Assembly: GCA_015501585.1 (NCBI GenBank)
Contig: JADNRY010000025.1
Coordinates: forward strand, 1 to 64,000
Direction of reading: 5' to 3'
Origin: Rhodocollybia butyracea
Lineage: Eukaryota; Basidiomycota; Agaricomycetes; Agaricales; Omphalotaceae
Length of the DNA: 64,000 bases
The first letter of the stretch is position 1. Each line of letters starts with the position of its first letter. Below the pieces are notes generated by a model. The model was not told where the DNA came from. It did no database searches and saw nothing but the letters and a program-made list of their open reading frames with translations. This document shows, one piece after another, positions 1-10,180 of this stretch. Both the position numbers and the translations under genes were made by a program.

Positions 1-636
1 GGAGTGGGTCATTCTTGCTGGGATGGCTCAGGTTATTGTTGTCACTTCAATTTTTGTTCCTGGGTCACTGACCATTGTGTCAAGCCCCGCACAATCCATG
101 CTCCTTGAAATCCCTACCATTGACTTAAATGCAGTTGCTCCAGCCTTATCATCTATTGATGCAGTTGGAACACTGATAACTACGTTAACTGATGTACAAG
201 AGCAACTGAGTTTCAGCAATCCATCACAACGTTGGAGTCGGTTGTTGGGACAGTCACTTTTATCTAGTAGCGCCCCAACATGGGATGCTCCAGCAGGGTG
301 TGAACTTTCATGCAACTATAGCTTCTCTTACGCCGCCCCTGCCCTCAACTGCACTGCATTATCCAGGGAAGATATCTGGCCAAACAACAATGCCAGCTCC
401 AACAGCAGCCTTTTAGGTTTTCCTTCTTGGGTAGAAGTAACTTTTGGCGACTATCCACCACAAGCAGACCCACAATTTACTTACTATTCATCATCATCTG
501 GGCTTCCAACCTCTCCTACACTTGATCTTTATTACATTGAAGGTCTCAACACGTCAAATCTGATACTCTTCCCATCAAAGGCTTTGAATATATCCAAATA
601 TCACCCTCAAGGTGTTCACTGTAGATTTCAGAATGC

Positions 637-1723
637 TGTTATGACTCGATCAATAGTCTCGTCCAAACCTTCACAGTACGTAACTTGGCAGTAAAAATGA
701 TAAGAGAAATTAATGAGATTATAGAGCAAGCCTTTCCGTTCGTTGAAACCGCTAGGCAAAAAATATATACTCAAACAACTAGGCTCAAGTAAAGTTAGTA
801 ACTAGTTTGTAATACAAAACTCACAGAAGTTATTATTTGGAGATAGCTCGACAAATAATAATAATAAGATTACCCTCGGAGATAGCTCAACAAGCAGTAA
901 TATGAATCAGAACTAATACTTGGAGTTGGCTCGACAAGTAGTAGTGAGTGTGGTGTCTAATACTCGGAGATAGCTCAACAAGTAGTAGTGAGTGTGGTGT
1001 CTAATACTCGGAGATAGCTCAACAAGTAGTAGTGAGTGTGATGTCTAATACTCGGAGATAGCTCAACAAGTAATAGTGAGTGTAATGTCTAATACTTGGA
1101 GATAGCTCAACAAGTAATAGGAAGTTGCAACTCGGAGATAGCTCAACAAGTGGCAATTAAAGAAGTATTCACTAGGAGATAGCTCAACAGGTGAATGTTA
1201 GTGGATACAACTCGGAGTTAGCTCAACAAGATGTATAAATGTGTATTGTAACTTGGAGATAGCTCAACAATATACAATGAGTTGGTCTGGTGATTCACAC
1301 AAGTGATAACAGCAAACAAGTGGGGGTTTGGATTTAAGAAAAATAATACGTCTAACGTACATTGGTAAATCTAGACTACTTATATACTGTGCAATGTGTA
1401 CTAGTTAGGAAATGCTGCGGAATGACTAGATTTGAGTCATAACTGCGGAAATACTGCGGATGAGTCAGTCTGACTATGTACTGCTGTGCAATGACTAATA
1501 TTGAGTCATGTATGCGGAACCATAGTTGACTCAGATATCTGGCTGTGCAATGACTGATATTGAGTCATTGATGTAAAGAGGCTATGCAATGATGTCATAG
1601 CTGTGGAGCAGTGATGTGATATCATAACTGCGGAGCAGTGGAATGACATCATGATTGTGGAGTAGCAAGATGACATCATAGTTAAAAGATTGGGTGTATA
1701 GAATTTAGATCCAGGTCATAACA
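637..1723 (-). repeat. 3' LTR (1087 bp) of the gag-only retrotransposon
   Basis: Terminal TGTTATGAC...GTCATAACA. It contains the U3 motifs, a TATA box (complement of 1379-1386), the predicted R start (complement of 1342-1353) and 11 copies of the hairpin unit, one more than the other LTR. Confidence 0.92.
830..1279 (-). repeat. Array of 11 hairpin units with a conserved loop (3' LTR)
   Basis: Eleven copies of a core, GGAGATAGCTCAAC on the + strand (variants GGAGTTGGCTCGAC and GGAGTTAGCTCAAC), are each flanked by different but complementary arms. Examples are TTATTATTT/AAATAATAA, ATTAC/GTAAT, TACTT/AAGTA, TTGC/GCAA, ATTCAC/GTGAAT, ATACA/TGTAT and ATTGTA/TACAAT. Units 4-6 are a 44-bp tandem repeat. 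Inside the core GAG and CTC can also pair around a 4-nt loop. Confidence 0.8.
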
Positions 1724-1726
1724 GTA

Positions 1727-1738
1727 CTCCCCCCTTAA
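1727..1738 (-). other. Polypurine tract
   Basis: On the element strand the sequence just before the 3' LTR reads TTAAGGGGGGAG then TAC and the LTR start TGTTATGAC. This is a typical plus-strand primer and it fixes the orientation of the element. Confidence 0.75.
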
Positions 1739-2830
1739 GGCCGAAACCCTCTGAGGCCACATAGGAGTTAGGTTATCCAGTCATAGTTAGTGGGATTGCA
1801 CCTATCAGTTGCATCTCAAGTAAAGATGTTCATGAGTTCAAGCATCCTGACTTCAAATGGTGGTTATGTGATGGCCTGTTAATTGGTCATTAATTGGACA
1901 TTAGTGTCGTTAGTGTCATTACTGTAATTGGTGTATTTTTCATGCCACATTAGTTGCATCAGACCCGGGACAATAAACATCATGATTTCAATAGTACATC
2001 AGCATGTTGGGCGGTACTATGTCCATGGATCTGATTTATGGGAAGTCCATCAATCAAAATGATTGTTTCAAATTTTTCTGATTGCTTGATTGCATACAGC
2101 TGTTTGCATATCAGTGATTTGATGGTGGCTTTGATGTCAATTGGTGCCGTCTGATTGATGATTTTTATGGGAATAGTGGACTTTCGGACATTTCATTTCC
2201 TGAACTTGAAACTTGTCACTGTAGTATCTGCGTCTTGGACACAGATCCATGCATTTCAGTAAGCATTAATACCAATCTGGTATTTGAATCTCATGTTGTC
2301 CAAGTGGCGAGAATTGGAGATGTATTATTATTTTATGACCAAGTTATGACTTGATGCGATATTGATGAGATTTATTATTGGATGAAAAAGCGGGTATGAT
2401 ATAGCTGTTTCATCTTAGGTTGGTCTGAAACTCATCAAATTGTCCAAGAACTTTCTTCCTTTCCCCTTCTCATTCAGCATTTTTACATGTCTTTCAAAGC
2501 TTGTTCATTTCCTGATGTTTTTTCTTCAGTTTCTGGGCACACTATCTGCTATAACTAGTGGCATTTCAGAGATTATTGGGGTAGCGTTGACATTCTTTGT
2601 GGTTTTTTCTGGTGAGAACTCTCAGTAGCACAATACATGGTGCATTGCTTTCTATAGAGTCGGAGTATATGGCATAATTCAAGGCATAATTGGGCATATT
2701 TGACCAATAATCTCATTTACAATCATTGGTGAAAGGTGAGGCATAGATATTGGATAAAAATCTGCAAAAAACCTGTTAATTGATTTTGCTCTGCAGATAG
2801 ATGTATTGAGGTGGGTTAAAATCATGGAAA

Positions 2831-2924
2831 TAATTTCTGGTGATGTTTCCACTTGAGTTGCAAGCAGAGTTATTGGGTAATTTCTGGTGATGTTTCCACT
2901 TGAGTTGCAAGCAGAGTTATTGGG
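2831..2924. repeat. 47-bp tandem duplication in the retrotransposon interior
   Basis: Two identical 47-bp units, 2831-2877 and 2878-2924, each starting TAATTTCTGG, lie just downstream (element sense) of gag. The rest of 1740-2830 has no credible ORF. Confidence 0.85.
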
Positions 2925-2992
2925 GTGTAATCATTGTGACTATGAGCATCTGGTTATTGAGATGCTAGGATGTTTATCTGGTCGATGTCCTT

Positions 2993-5233
2993 TTATCCAT
3001 CCCCTTTTGCATTCCTTCCCAAGAGTGTGCCATCAATATCCCAAATTTCATCTTTAACTTCAATTATAATGTTGTCGGGTATTTTTCTGGAAGTTTCAAT
3101 AAATGCAGCTTGACCTGACACATGTTCATGCTGTTGTGGGCAGTGTTGGGCAAAGTGGCCTATCTTTTCACAGTAAGTACAAGCCCCTTTTCCTTGCCTT
3201 TGGTCATACTCCTCTGGAGTGACCCAAGTGGTTGGTACTACTGACATCTTATTAACATTATCATTTCTAGAATTGTCTTGATTCATTCTAGAAGCTCTTG
3301 GAGTCAGCGTGGTGGCCCTCTGTTGTTGAGCTTGTGATGTATGATTGTTTGGTGGGCTATCCTGATCCAAAACCGTATTTTGAGCAGTATGACAGTCATT
3401 TTGTACAAAGTTATCGATTTCTGGACCATATGCTAGTGGGAACAATGGTGAGGCTCCTTTTGAGACTTTTTGTGTCCTGCCTTTGTGTGAGACAAAAGAA
3501 TAATCATTATTGCTTTGCGAAAAATCATGTGCTTGCTCAGCCCAGTCCAAACCTAAAGGCTCATGAATGAGAGTCTGTGGAACATGATTATTTTCTGCAG
3601 GTAGTGGCGTTGGATCTATTGGTTGGGTTTCAAGAAATAAACATTGACTTGTAGCTTGAGCTTGTTCAGATTTTGTAAACATTACAAAATTTTGTTTTCT
3701 GCTCATAAGGCTGGCATTTCTTTGCCCTTGATCAAGTAGCGCCTGACTACTACCAGTATGTGCTAATTCATCATGTTGAGGTAGAGTTGCAGAGTGAATA
3801 ACTTGGTTGTCATTCCTTGTTCCTTGCTCCACTTTTTCAACAGGATCTGGTGCTGATGACATGTGCATCACAGGTTGTAACATAGATAGCCTGTTGACAA
3901 TCTGAGGGCTTGGTGAGTGAGCCCTAGATTCCTCTACACTGTGTTGAGGATGAGTTTCTACCACATTTCCTGTGTTTTGTACAGGTGTGTGAGCACTTTG
4001 TGCATTTCCTTGTGCATTTTCCTGTCCTTTGGCTCTTTGGCTTGTATGAAGAGAAGGTGCTATCATATTACTCCTTGCCCTCAGTAGAGCTTGAACCTCA
4101 TCCCTTTGTATCTCAGTGTATAGGTGTGTTAGAATTTGAGTATTTCTTTCTTCTGACATCCTTTGATACAGGTTTGGGCTTAATGATGCAAGTTCTCTCT
4201 GACCTAGTCTTGTCAACTGTTGGATCCATTGCCATGGCTGAGCATTACTGCTTCTATAGCCTAATGACTCCAAAAATATTTGGCATTGCTGGCTGAGTCT
4301 GTCAAATTGTATTTGTTCATTTTGAAACTGGTTCAGAACTGGTACAGTATTGTTTGACTTGTATGAGCCTTGTTTTACTGAACTTTGGAAAGATCCACTT
4401 GGTGATGGATGATTCTGAGCAGATATAGTTGGCTGTAAACCTTGCAATTGAACAGGTGCTTGTTCATGCCCTTGTGAGTGATTTAAACTCCTAACAACAC
4501 TTTCAGCATTGTGATCTGACTGAGAATGGTGAGAGAGAGATTTATGATGTGGATTACTATGAGTCATGGAATGCTCTTGCCCTTCCTCAGGGACTAAAGA
4601 CAATGGAGATCTTCTAATAGGTTCAATTTGTCTTTGACTTGATAGTACAGAAGACATTTGGCCATTAGTTGTTGTACTCCCAGTTGCCTGTTTGGCTCTA
4701 GTAATTGCTGGTGCAGATGATGAGTGGTAGGTAGGTGAAGGACTTTGTTCTGGTTCTGAGAATTGAACAATGTTCCTGCTTTGCCGTGTAGATTCTCCAC
4801 TTTGAGATTTGTGTGTATCAAATTGTGCAGAATGGCTATGATGTAAAAAAGGTAGAGGTGCACTTGCTACAAAATTAGGCATTTGCTGCTGTTGTCCTCG
4901 CGAACCATTATCAACTAAATGACTGGTGGAACGGTCATCATGACAAGCAAATATCTGTGCAATTTGTGCAGTAGGTGGCATTCTAACTTCTTGAACCACA
5001 GTTTCCGTTAAATTTGAACCCTTTGATCCAATGTGAATTCTCTGCATTACTACAAATTCACCATTTGAAATAGTAGTGGGTGACCCCCGGTTTGTATTTC
5101 CAACATTAGTATTGTGTTGTCCCAGTGTATATCCTGGAGCATTAAAACCAATTGGAAAGGTGGGGATATTAGATCCTTGAACAAATTGGTGAGACCCAAT
5201 CTGGGTGTATGATCTAGTTGTTTGTGTAGACAT
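2993..5233 (-). CDS. gag: Gag-like protein with a C-terminal CCHC zinc knuckle
   Basis: A single uninterrupted 746-residue ORF starts at an ATG 29 nt inside the 5' LTR boundary. The N-terminal two thirds are rich in Gln, Ser, His and Asn and of low complexity. A more ordered stretch with many hydrophobic and charged residues lies near residues 310-390. A CX2CX4HX4C zinc knuckle (C-TY-C-EKIG-H-FAQH-C, about residues 685-698) marks it as a nucleocapsid-type RNA-binding protein, which would package the element RNA into particles. There is no protease or reverse-transcriptase sequence downstream. An intact gag in a pol-less element suggests selection for self-packaging while borrowing pol from a relative. 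Confidence 0.8.
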   Translation of the reverse strand: MSTQTTRSYTQIGSHQFVQGSNIPTFPIGFNAPGYTLGQHNTNVGNTNRGSPTTISNGEFVVMQRIHIGSKGSNLTETVVQEVRMPPTAQIAQIFACHDDRSTSHLVDNGSRGQQQQMPNFVASAPLPFLHHSHSAQFDTHKSQSGESTRQSRNIVQFSEPEQSPSPTYHSSSAPAITRAKQATGSTTTNGQMSSVLSSQRQIEPIRRSPLSLVPEEGQEHSMTHSNPHHKSLSHHSQSDHNAESVVRSLNHSQGHEQAPVQLQGLQPTISAQNHPSPSGSFQSSVKQGSYKSNNTVPVLNQFQNEQIQFDRLSQQCQIFLESLGYRSSNAQPWQWIQQLTRLGQRELASLSPNLYQRMSEERNTQILTHLYTEIQRDEVQALLRARSNMIAPSLHTSQRAKGQENAQGNAQSAHTPVQNTGNVVETHPQHSVEESRAHSPSPQIVNRLSMLQPVMHMSSAPDPVEKVEQGTRNDNQVIHSATLPQHDELAHTGSSQALLDQGQRNASLMSRKQNFVMFTKSEQAQATSQCLFLETQPIDPTPLPAENNHVPQTLIHEPLGLDWAEQAHDFSQSNNDYSFVSHKGRTQKVSKGASPLFPLAYGPEIDNFVQNDCHTAQNTVLDQDSPPNNHTSQAQQQRATTLTPRASRMNQDNSRNDNVNKMSVVPTTWVTPEEYDQRQGKGACTYCEKIGHFAQHCPQQHEHVSGQAAFIETSRKIPDNIIIEVKDEIWDIDGTLLGRNAKGDG

Positions 5234-5249
5234 TCATGGGGGTGGGTGG

Positions 5250-5261
5250 AGACGTATTATT
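5250..5261 (-). other. Predicted self-priming primer-binding site
   Basis: Immediately inside the 5' LTR, AATAATACGTCT on the element strand is the exact 12-nt reverse complement of AGACGTATTATT at the predicted 5' end of the transcript (complement of 5924-5935). This is the arrangement used by Tf1/sushi elements, where the mRNA 5' end folds back to prime reverse transcription. No tRNA-like TGG-start primer site is seen here. Confidence 0.7.
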
Positions 5262-5454
5262 ATGTTATGACTCGATCAATAGTCTCGTCCAAACCTTCAC
5301 AGTACGTAACTTGGCAGTAAAAATGATAAGAGAAATTAATGAGATTATAGAGCAAGCCTTTCCGTTCGTTGAAACCGCTAGGCAAAAAATATATACTCAA
5401 ACAACTAGGCTCAAGTAAAGTTAGTAACTAGTTTGTAATACAAAACTCACAGAA

Positions 5455-5860
5455 GTTATTATTTGGAGATAGCTCGACAAATAATAATAATAAGATTACC
5501 CTCGGAGATAGCTCAACAAGCAGTAATATGAATCAGAACTAATACTTGGAGTTGGCTCGACAAGTAGTAGTGAGTGTGGTGTCTAATACTCGGAGATAGC
5601 TCAACAAGTAGTAGTGAGTGTGATGTCTAATACTCGGAGATAGCTCAACAAGTAATAGTGAGTGTAATGTCTAATACTTGGAGATAGCTCAACAAGTAAT
5701 AGGAAGTTGCAACTCGGAGATAGCTCAACAAGTGGCAATTAAAGAAGTATTCACTAGGAGATAGCTCAACAGGTGAATGTTAGTGGATACAACTCGGAGT
5801 TAGCTCAACAAGATGTATAAATGTGTATTGTAACTTGGAGATAGCTCAACAATATACAAT
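5455..5860 (-). repeat. Array of 10 hairpin units with a conserved loop (5' LTR, transcribed leader)
   Basis: Same array as at 830-1279 minus one 44-bp unit. It lies between the predicted transcription start (5935) and gag (5233), so it would form part of the roughly 700-nt 5' leader of the element RNA. Confidence 0.8.
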
Positions 5861-5935
5861 GAGTTGGTCTGGTGATTCACACAAGTGATAACAGCAAACA
5901 AGTGGGGGTTTGGATTTAAGAAAAATAATACGTCT

Positions 5936-6305
5936 AACGTACATTGGTAAATCTAGACTACTTATATACTGTGCAATGTGTACTAGTTAGGAAATGCTGC
6001 GGAATGACTAGATTTGAGTCATAACTGCGGAAATACTGCGGATGAGTCAGTCTGACTATGTACTGCTGTGCAATGACTAATATTGAGTCATGTATGCGGA
6101 ACCATAGTTGACTCAGATATCTGGCTGTGCAATGACTGATATTGAGTCATTGATGTAAAGAGGCTATGCAATGATGTCATAGCTGTGGAGCAGTGATGTG
6201 ATATCATAACTGCGGAGCAGTGGAATGACATCATGATTGTGGAGTAGCAAGATGACATCATAGTTAAAAGATTGGGTGTATAGAATTTAGATCCAGGTCA
6301 TAACA
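5936..6305 (-). promoter_or_regulatory. U3 promoter with TATA box and a cluster of bZIP-type sites
   Basis: On the element strand a TATA box (TATATAAG, complement of 5961-5968) lies about 33 nt before the predicted start at 5935. Upstream are five copies of the AP-1/Gcn4-type heptamer TGAGTCA in either orientation (6015-6021, 6043-6049, 6084-6090, 6109-6115, 6143-6149). Four ATF/CRE-like octamers follow: TGATGTCA 6172-6179, TGATATCA 6199-6206, TGACATCA 6226-6233 and 6253-6260. The motifs are seen directly; binding by a Gcn4- or Atf1-like factor is inferred. Confidence 0.6.
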
Positions 6306-7844
6306 AATGCCACATATGAGGCAACTACTTTGTTCTCTCAGAATGGTCAGATCTCCACTACCCGTGTCATTGAATGGAGCGATTTGTTGCCTAGTGGTGG
6401 GACGTCATTTGATTCAGGACTCGACTCTGGATCCAATGTAACAAATGTTACAATGGCCCTATACAGCATTGCTAGCGTCTATGCCCAAGTTCTCAGCGGG
6501 AACCTCACTTTTGATCCGGATAATACAGGATTTCCCACTATTCAGGCATTTGACACCCCACTCTTCAACGTAACCAGCTTTATTAGTGATGTTACTACTA
6601 ATACATCGGCAGACCCCGTGTTGGACTCATTTTTCACGGCGGAATCTTGCTTTCATTATCATCAGATGTCAGCAACCTTGTGGATGGACTTCAAAGCCTC
6701 CTTGGTAATTCCACCCTCGCATTAGTTGGGGAGGGAGGAGCTACAACATGGATTAATGCTACAGTGGTCCCAAATAGCTTACAATACCAGTATCACCCTG
6801 AAAAGCTAGGTATGATATACGGGATCGTGTTTGGGGTAGCACTTCTCGTGGTCATTGATGGATTGATCTGTCTTCGAGCAAATGGTACAGCTGCGAGCTT
6901 TGATTTCCAAGGAATTGTGGAGATGGACTGCCAATAGTCATGGTTTGCATGAATTAGCAGGACTTCCACAGTTTGCAGATGTTCCTGTTAAAGGAATGCT
7001 TGGTCTTAGTGGGAGCAGCACTGCGAGACTTATTCTAAACACCGACTGGGACCTAAAGAAGCGAACCAGTACAGCTAGTGACTTAGATAACTAGTTCATG
7101 ATTTGTAAATATTGGTTCGGGTAGAATGCAACACAGCGCTGGGGCAACGCTGTAGACTGCCGGACTACGCTTCTAGTATATGCACGCGTTTTTCTGATAC
7201 TTAGGTGGTACCGGTTTGAAGTTGTACTAAGGGGTGTGGGGGGTGCAGACTGCAGTAGAGTAAATACGGACTTTCCTTGATATATGCTATATTTTTATTC
7301 TTGACAAAGTGACAAAACTTGTCCCACTTCGCCGAAACACTTCTAAGATAACAAAACTGTAAGCATAGTTGAAGTTCGCACCAAAGAGCAAATACGTTCC
7401 CTATATTTACCAGTCCTGACGACAATACTCTCAAGACTAGTCCGAGTTCTTTTGAGATGGGGTAGACGAATGGTGGCCCGAGGTCTGCGTAGTCCACAAG
7501 GAGGATCCGAAAAACAGGAGGATAATGAGACAAGGATGTATGCGGCTTTAAAGGTTTTCACGTTCTGTAAGAAAACAGTTCACGGACTTCAGAGGGATGA
7601 GTTGTAGCGGCGAGAGAATTCAAACTCGCAGGTCTTGAAGGTCCGAGCTTGGTATTAGGATAGCAGAGTCCAGTGAACATGATCACTATCAATCAACTCG
7701 TTGAAGGCAGGCACTGGTCAGTCGAAGAAATAAACACCTCTAACAGTTATTTAGAGAGCATCGTTATGGAAAATAACAAAACACTACCAATTCCTGCATG
7801 GCGAGAGGAAAAAAAAAAACCTTCAAGATTTTGAACCTTGAATT

Positions 7845-7930
7845 ACTCCCTGGCTTAAAGTCGAACGCAACTTCCCCGCGCATGATGCAGAAGTCTGTAT
7901 GGCAGGCGTGTTTAGATATACAACCAGAAA
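7845..7930 (-). pseudogene. Decayed tRNA-Asp-like copy
   Basis: Aligns with the intron-containing tRNA-like copies at 13348 and 20835: acceptor half CCAGAAA, the anticodon-region remnant and the CCCTGGCTTAAAGTCGAAC T-arm remnant. Several substitutions break the stems. The surrounding 7095-8339 holds no gene I can support; it is spacer sequence shared in part with 12,300-13,600 and 20,600-21,000. Confidence 0.45.
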
Positions 7931-8339
7931 GTTCGTAATTGAGTTACGAAGGAAAAAATACATGGCTTCCTTGAAGGGATATCGATGTGATATCCATATA
8001 CTGTTTGCGGAAAGACGAGGTTTTGACAATAGGTGGTGATAGTGGCTAAGAAGTTCGAAAACTTGGAGGATCTGCAGCGCTGTGGATAGCTCCGACCAGT
8101 AGAGCCTAGAGAACGCGATCAGTATTATGCGAGTCGCAGACGGAAGCTAGCGAATGCGGTTGTAGTAGTTGAAGAGTACACAATGTGAATTTATGATTGT
8201 GGTCATCAACGGAGAAACATACGAAGAATAGGCAAGTGAGCCGCACAGCTTCGGGTCTGGTCCGCGCTGTTGCCATACGTTAGCGATAACGGTCCTCAGC
8301 TAACTTCACCTTAACAATCATCAAAACGGATTCCCGAAA

Positions 8340-9340
8340 ACACTTCTGCTTCCATCCTTATACCCTCCTCTGAGTCAACTCGAGACGACAGCAATAACAG
8401 GCCTCTTCAGCGTTGAGTCAAACACGTTCGGACAATGTTCATTGTTGCAGTAAGGGTGTATGGGTGTAGGGTTGACCACAGTGCTGATAGGTCTTGTTAG
8501 ATCAACGATTGGCGTAGCGCGGATGAAAATATCGGAAAAAGGGATTTCAAAACAGAGAGGTTTGAGGATGAGGATCGGGGTTGTCCAATAACGGTAAGAA
8601 GAGCAATGAGTATGTTGATGCCGAACGAGGTTCGGGCTTGGATTAGAATCTAGTAAAGTATCAACGTCAAGTCAGAAGATACAGTTCACGCCAATCGCGT
8701 ACCTGTTCGTAAAGCCTAATCTCATCATCCAGATGATCCTTCGCCAGAATCGCAAAATCCTCCACCTGAGCAGGGTACGTCTCCGTTTCGGCTATAGTTG
8801 TATCGAGGACTGTTTTACACTGAGAGGCCAGCTCATCACCCATCTACAAAAATAGTCAGATTGGATGCTTCGGAATAAATGACCGGCGAATGAACGTATA
8901 GTACCTTCCCAACCCGGTAAGATTCTCAGAACACCTTTGTATGTCAGCGAAAGATGGGCAACAAACCTCGACGATTCATCGAATCTGTCGTGAGTTGTGC
9001 GGCGAGCCTAGACCGAAACCAAAAGTAACATCCGTGTTACAACTTCTGCATACATAGCTACTATCCAGGGATACCCGAGCACTCTGCCCGTTTCGAGATC
9101 CCCTCTCCTAGCTTTGAACGAAATGCTTCCCAGCGTACTGCTTATTCATAATCCAGAAGCGGAGGCGGAGGCAGAGTAATTACTGGAAACCAGCGAGAGA
9201 GCGCAATATAAATATTGATGAAATGGGAGGAACGTTGGACGGTTATCCGTGTGGGTGATGGAGGCGACGAAGAGGACGGAACGTTGCAGACGTTGTAGTC
9301 AATAAAAAGTGCCGTTTCAAGACGTTGTTGGACCAAGCCT
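8340..9340 (-). pseudogene. SNX9-like (SH3-PX-BAR) gene fragment 1
   Basis: Minus-strand sequence aligns with the fullest copy at 34204-36869. From right to left it carries a degenerate part of the PX exon (9060-9336), then BAR exons equivalent to the fifth and sixth (about 8715-9010, with their introns), then the C-terminal exon (8340-8660). The exons equivalent to the third and fourth are missing and the ORF is broken in many places. It keeps a normal GT donor (CAGGTACG) where the fuller copy has GC. Confidence 0.65.
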
Positions 9341-10180
9341 CATGGAAAGTTTTTCAACATAGGGAACCAGGCCAGGCAATGTTATTAGAGCCTATTGGTA
9401 GCGGTTGTAGAAGTGAATTCATAGAAAAAAGAGAACCAGCGGCGTAGTCTCGCATGAAGAAAAATCAGAAAGCTGTAGGCGCCCGTGAGATGAAGTCATA
9501 TGAGATGATTAATCATGATTACGGTGTGGCTCAGTCGGCCGTAAGTAAGTACGTAGGACGTGTACTACGAAGCCGAAACAGTTCAGCATACAATTTAACT
9601 GTGTGTCGGTTGGGATGGTGCATGATGGGGATCCAATGGGGATAGCCTAAGCTGAGCCTTGTTGAGTTGGTCTGGGATGGTGCGGCAAGAGGCGACCGTG
9701 TCGACAACTTGAATATCCACAACATTCAAATTTTTACCTGCCACGCAAGGCAATGGCGACAAGTAGGCACTAGTCGAGATGGAGCTTAATGGAGTAGGTA
9801 TACTGGCTGTTTAGCGAGCGCAACCAGGACTTGCGGAGTCCCAGGATACAGATGAGCTGGTAGTCCAGGGTAGTCCCCAGTGCTGACCTGTTTTGCTAGG
9901 GGTCGACTGGTCTACCTAAGGCAGAGAGGATCCCTATAGGATCGACGTTCCTCCGCAGCTATACAAAAGCAATCGATATCATTATGTAACTCATCAGTCA
10001 ACTGCTGTCTTGAGGAATAAAGTCCTATTCAATCTATCAGCTGTCTTAAACGCTGATTGTATTACAGCTATCGTAACTCAGATATATGTACGTCGAGATG
10101 ATAAGTACTTACATCGGTTCATGTATAAGTACAGGGATGACGCGGACGAGTATCAATTCCCCCCCCTTGCGCCCCCTGAC
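9341..10180 (+). promoter_or_regulatory. Spacer and conserved upstream region of paralogue B
   Basis: No gene is visible. Bases about 9430-9720 resemble 14,840-14,990 and 20,370-20,540. Bases about 9800-10,020 resemble the region before paralogue C (about 16,180-16,430), including a CTTGCGGAG box, CAGTGCTGACC, and TCAACTGC...CTGTCTTGA. A TATA-like TATACAAAAG occurs at about 9960. Conservation between the two upstream regions suggests promoter function; this is inference. Confidence 0.35.

Larger units (their letters stand above)
637..6305 (-). mobile_element. Non-autonomous gag-only LTR retrotransposon (TR-GAG type)
   Basis: The element is bounded by direct LTRs that begin TGTTATGAC and end GTCATAACA (9-bp terminal inverted repeats). 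It is flanked by a 5-bp target duplication, AATGC, at 632-636 and 6306-6310; joining the flanks restores the reading seen in the paralogous genes. The polypurine tract and gag place it on the minus strand: 5' LTR 6305-5263, gag 5233-2993, about 1.27 kb non-coding, PPT, 3' LTR 1723-637. No protease, reverse transcriptase, RNase H or integrase ORF is present in the 3.5-kb interior, so it must be mobilised in trans. By eye the LTRs differ only by one 44-bp repeat unit (1087 versus 1043 bp), which implies a recent insertion. The priming arrangement resembles Tf1/sushi-type Ty3 elements. Confidence 0.92.
5263..6305 (-). repeat. 5' LTR (1043 bp) of the gag-only retrotransposon
   Basis: Matches the LTR at 637-1723 apart from lacking one 44-bp repeat unit. 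On the element strand U3 is 6305-5936, predicted transcription start about 5935, and R/U5 5935-5263. Confidence 0.92.
2..7094 (+). pseudogene. Membrane glycoprotein paralogue A, 5'-truncated by the window and split by an LTR element
   Basis: Coding sequence runs from base 2 to 636, is interrupted by the LTR retrotransposon at 637-6305, and resumes at 6306 (second copy of the AATGC duplication). It aligns throughout with the paralogues at 10181-12115 and 16832-18699. Visible parts are a hydrophobic segment (GMAQVIVVTSIFVPG), a long luminal/extracellular region rich in N-glycosylation sequons, and a C-terminal membrane segment (GIVFGVALLVVIDGLICL) followed by a short cytoplasmic tail. Besides the insertion there are two further breaks: a frame change near 6600-6645, and an extra G near 6920 (GAGATGGACT where the third paralogue has GAGATGACT). 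I recognise no named family; by topology it is a polytopic surface or secretory-pathway protein. Pseudogene status is confident, function unknown. Confidence 0.75.

Noticed and set aside
830..1279. CRISPR-like array in the LTR
   Set aside because: The repeats are a core with complementary arms, the intervals are irregular or themselves repeated (44 bp), and the array is inside an LTR of a fungal element.
10118..10180. Upstream extension of the paralogue B and C starts
   Set aside because: Sequence before MASS/MTSS is not conserved between the paralogues, so the start was placed at 10181 and 16832.
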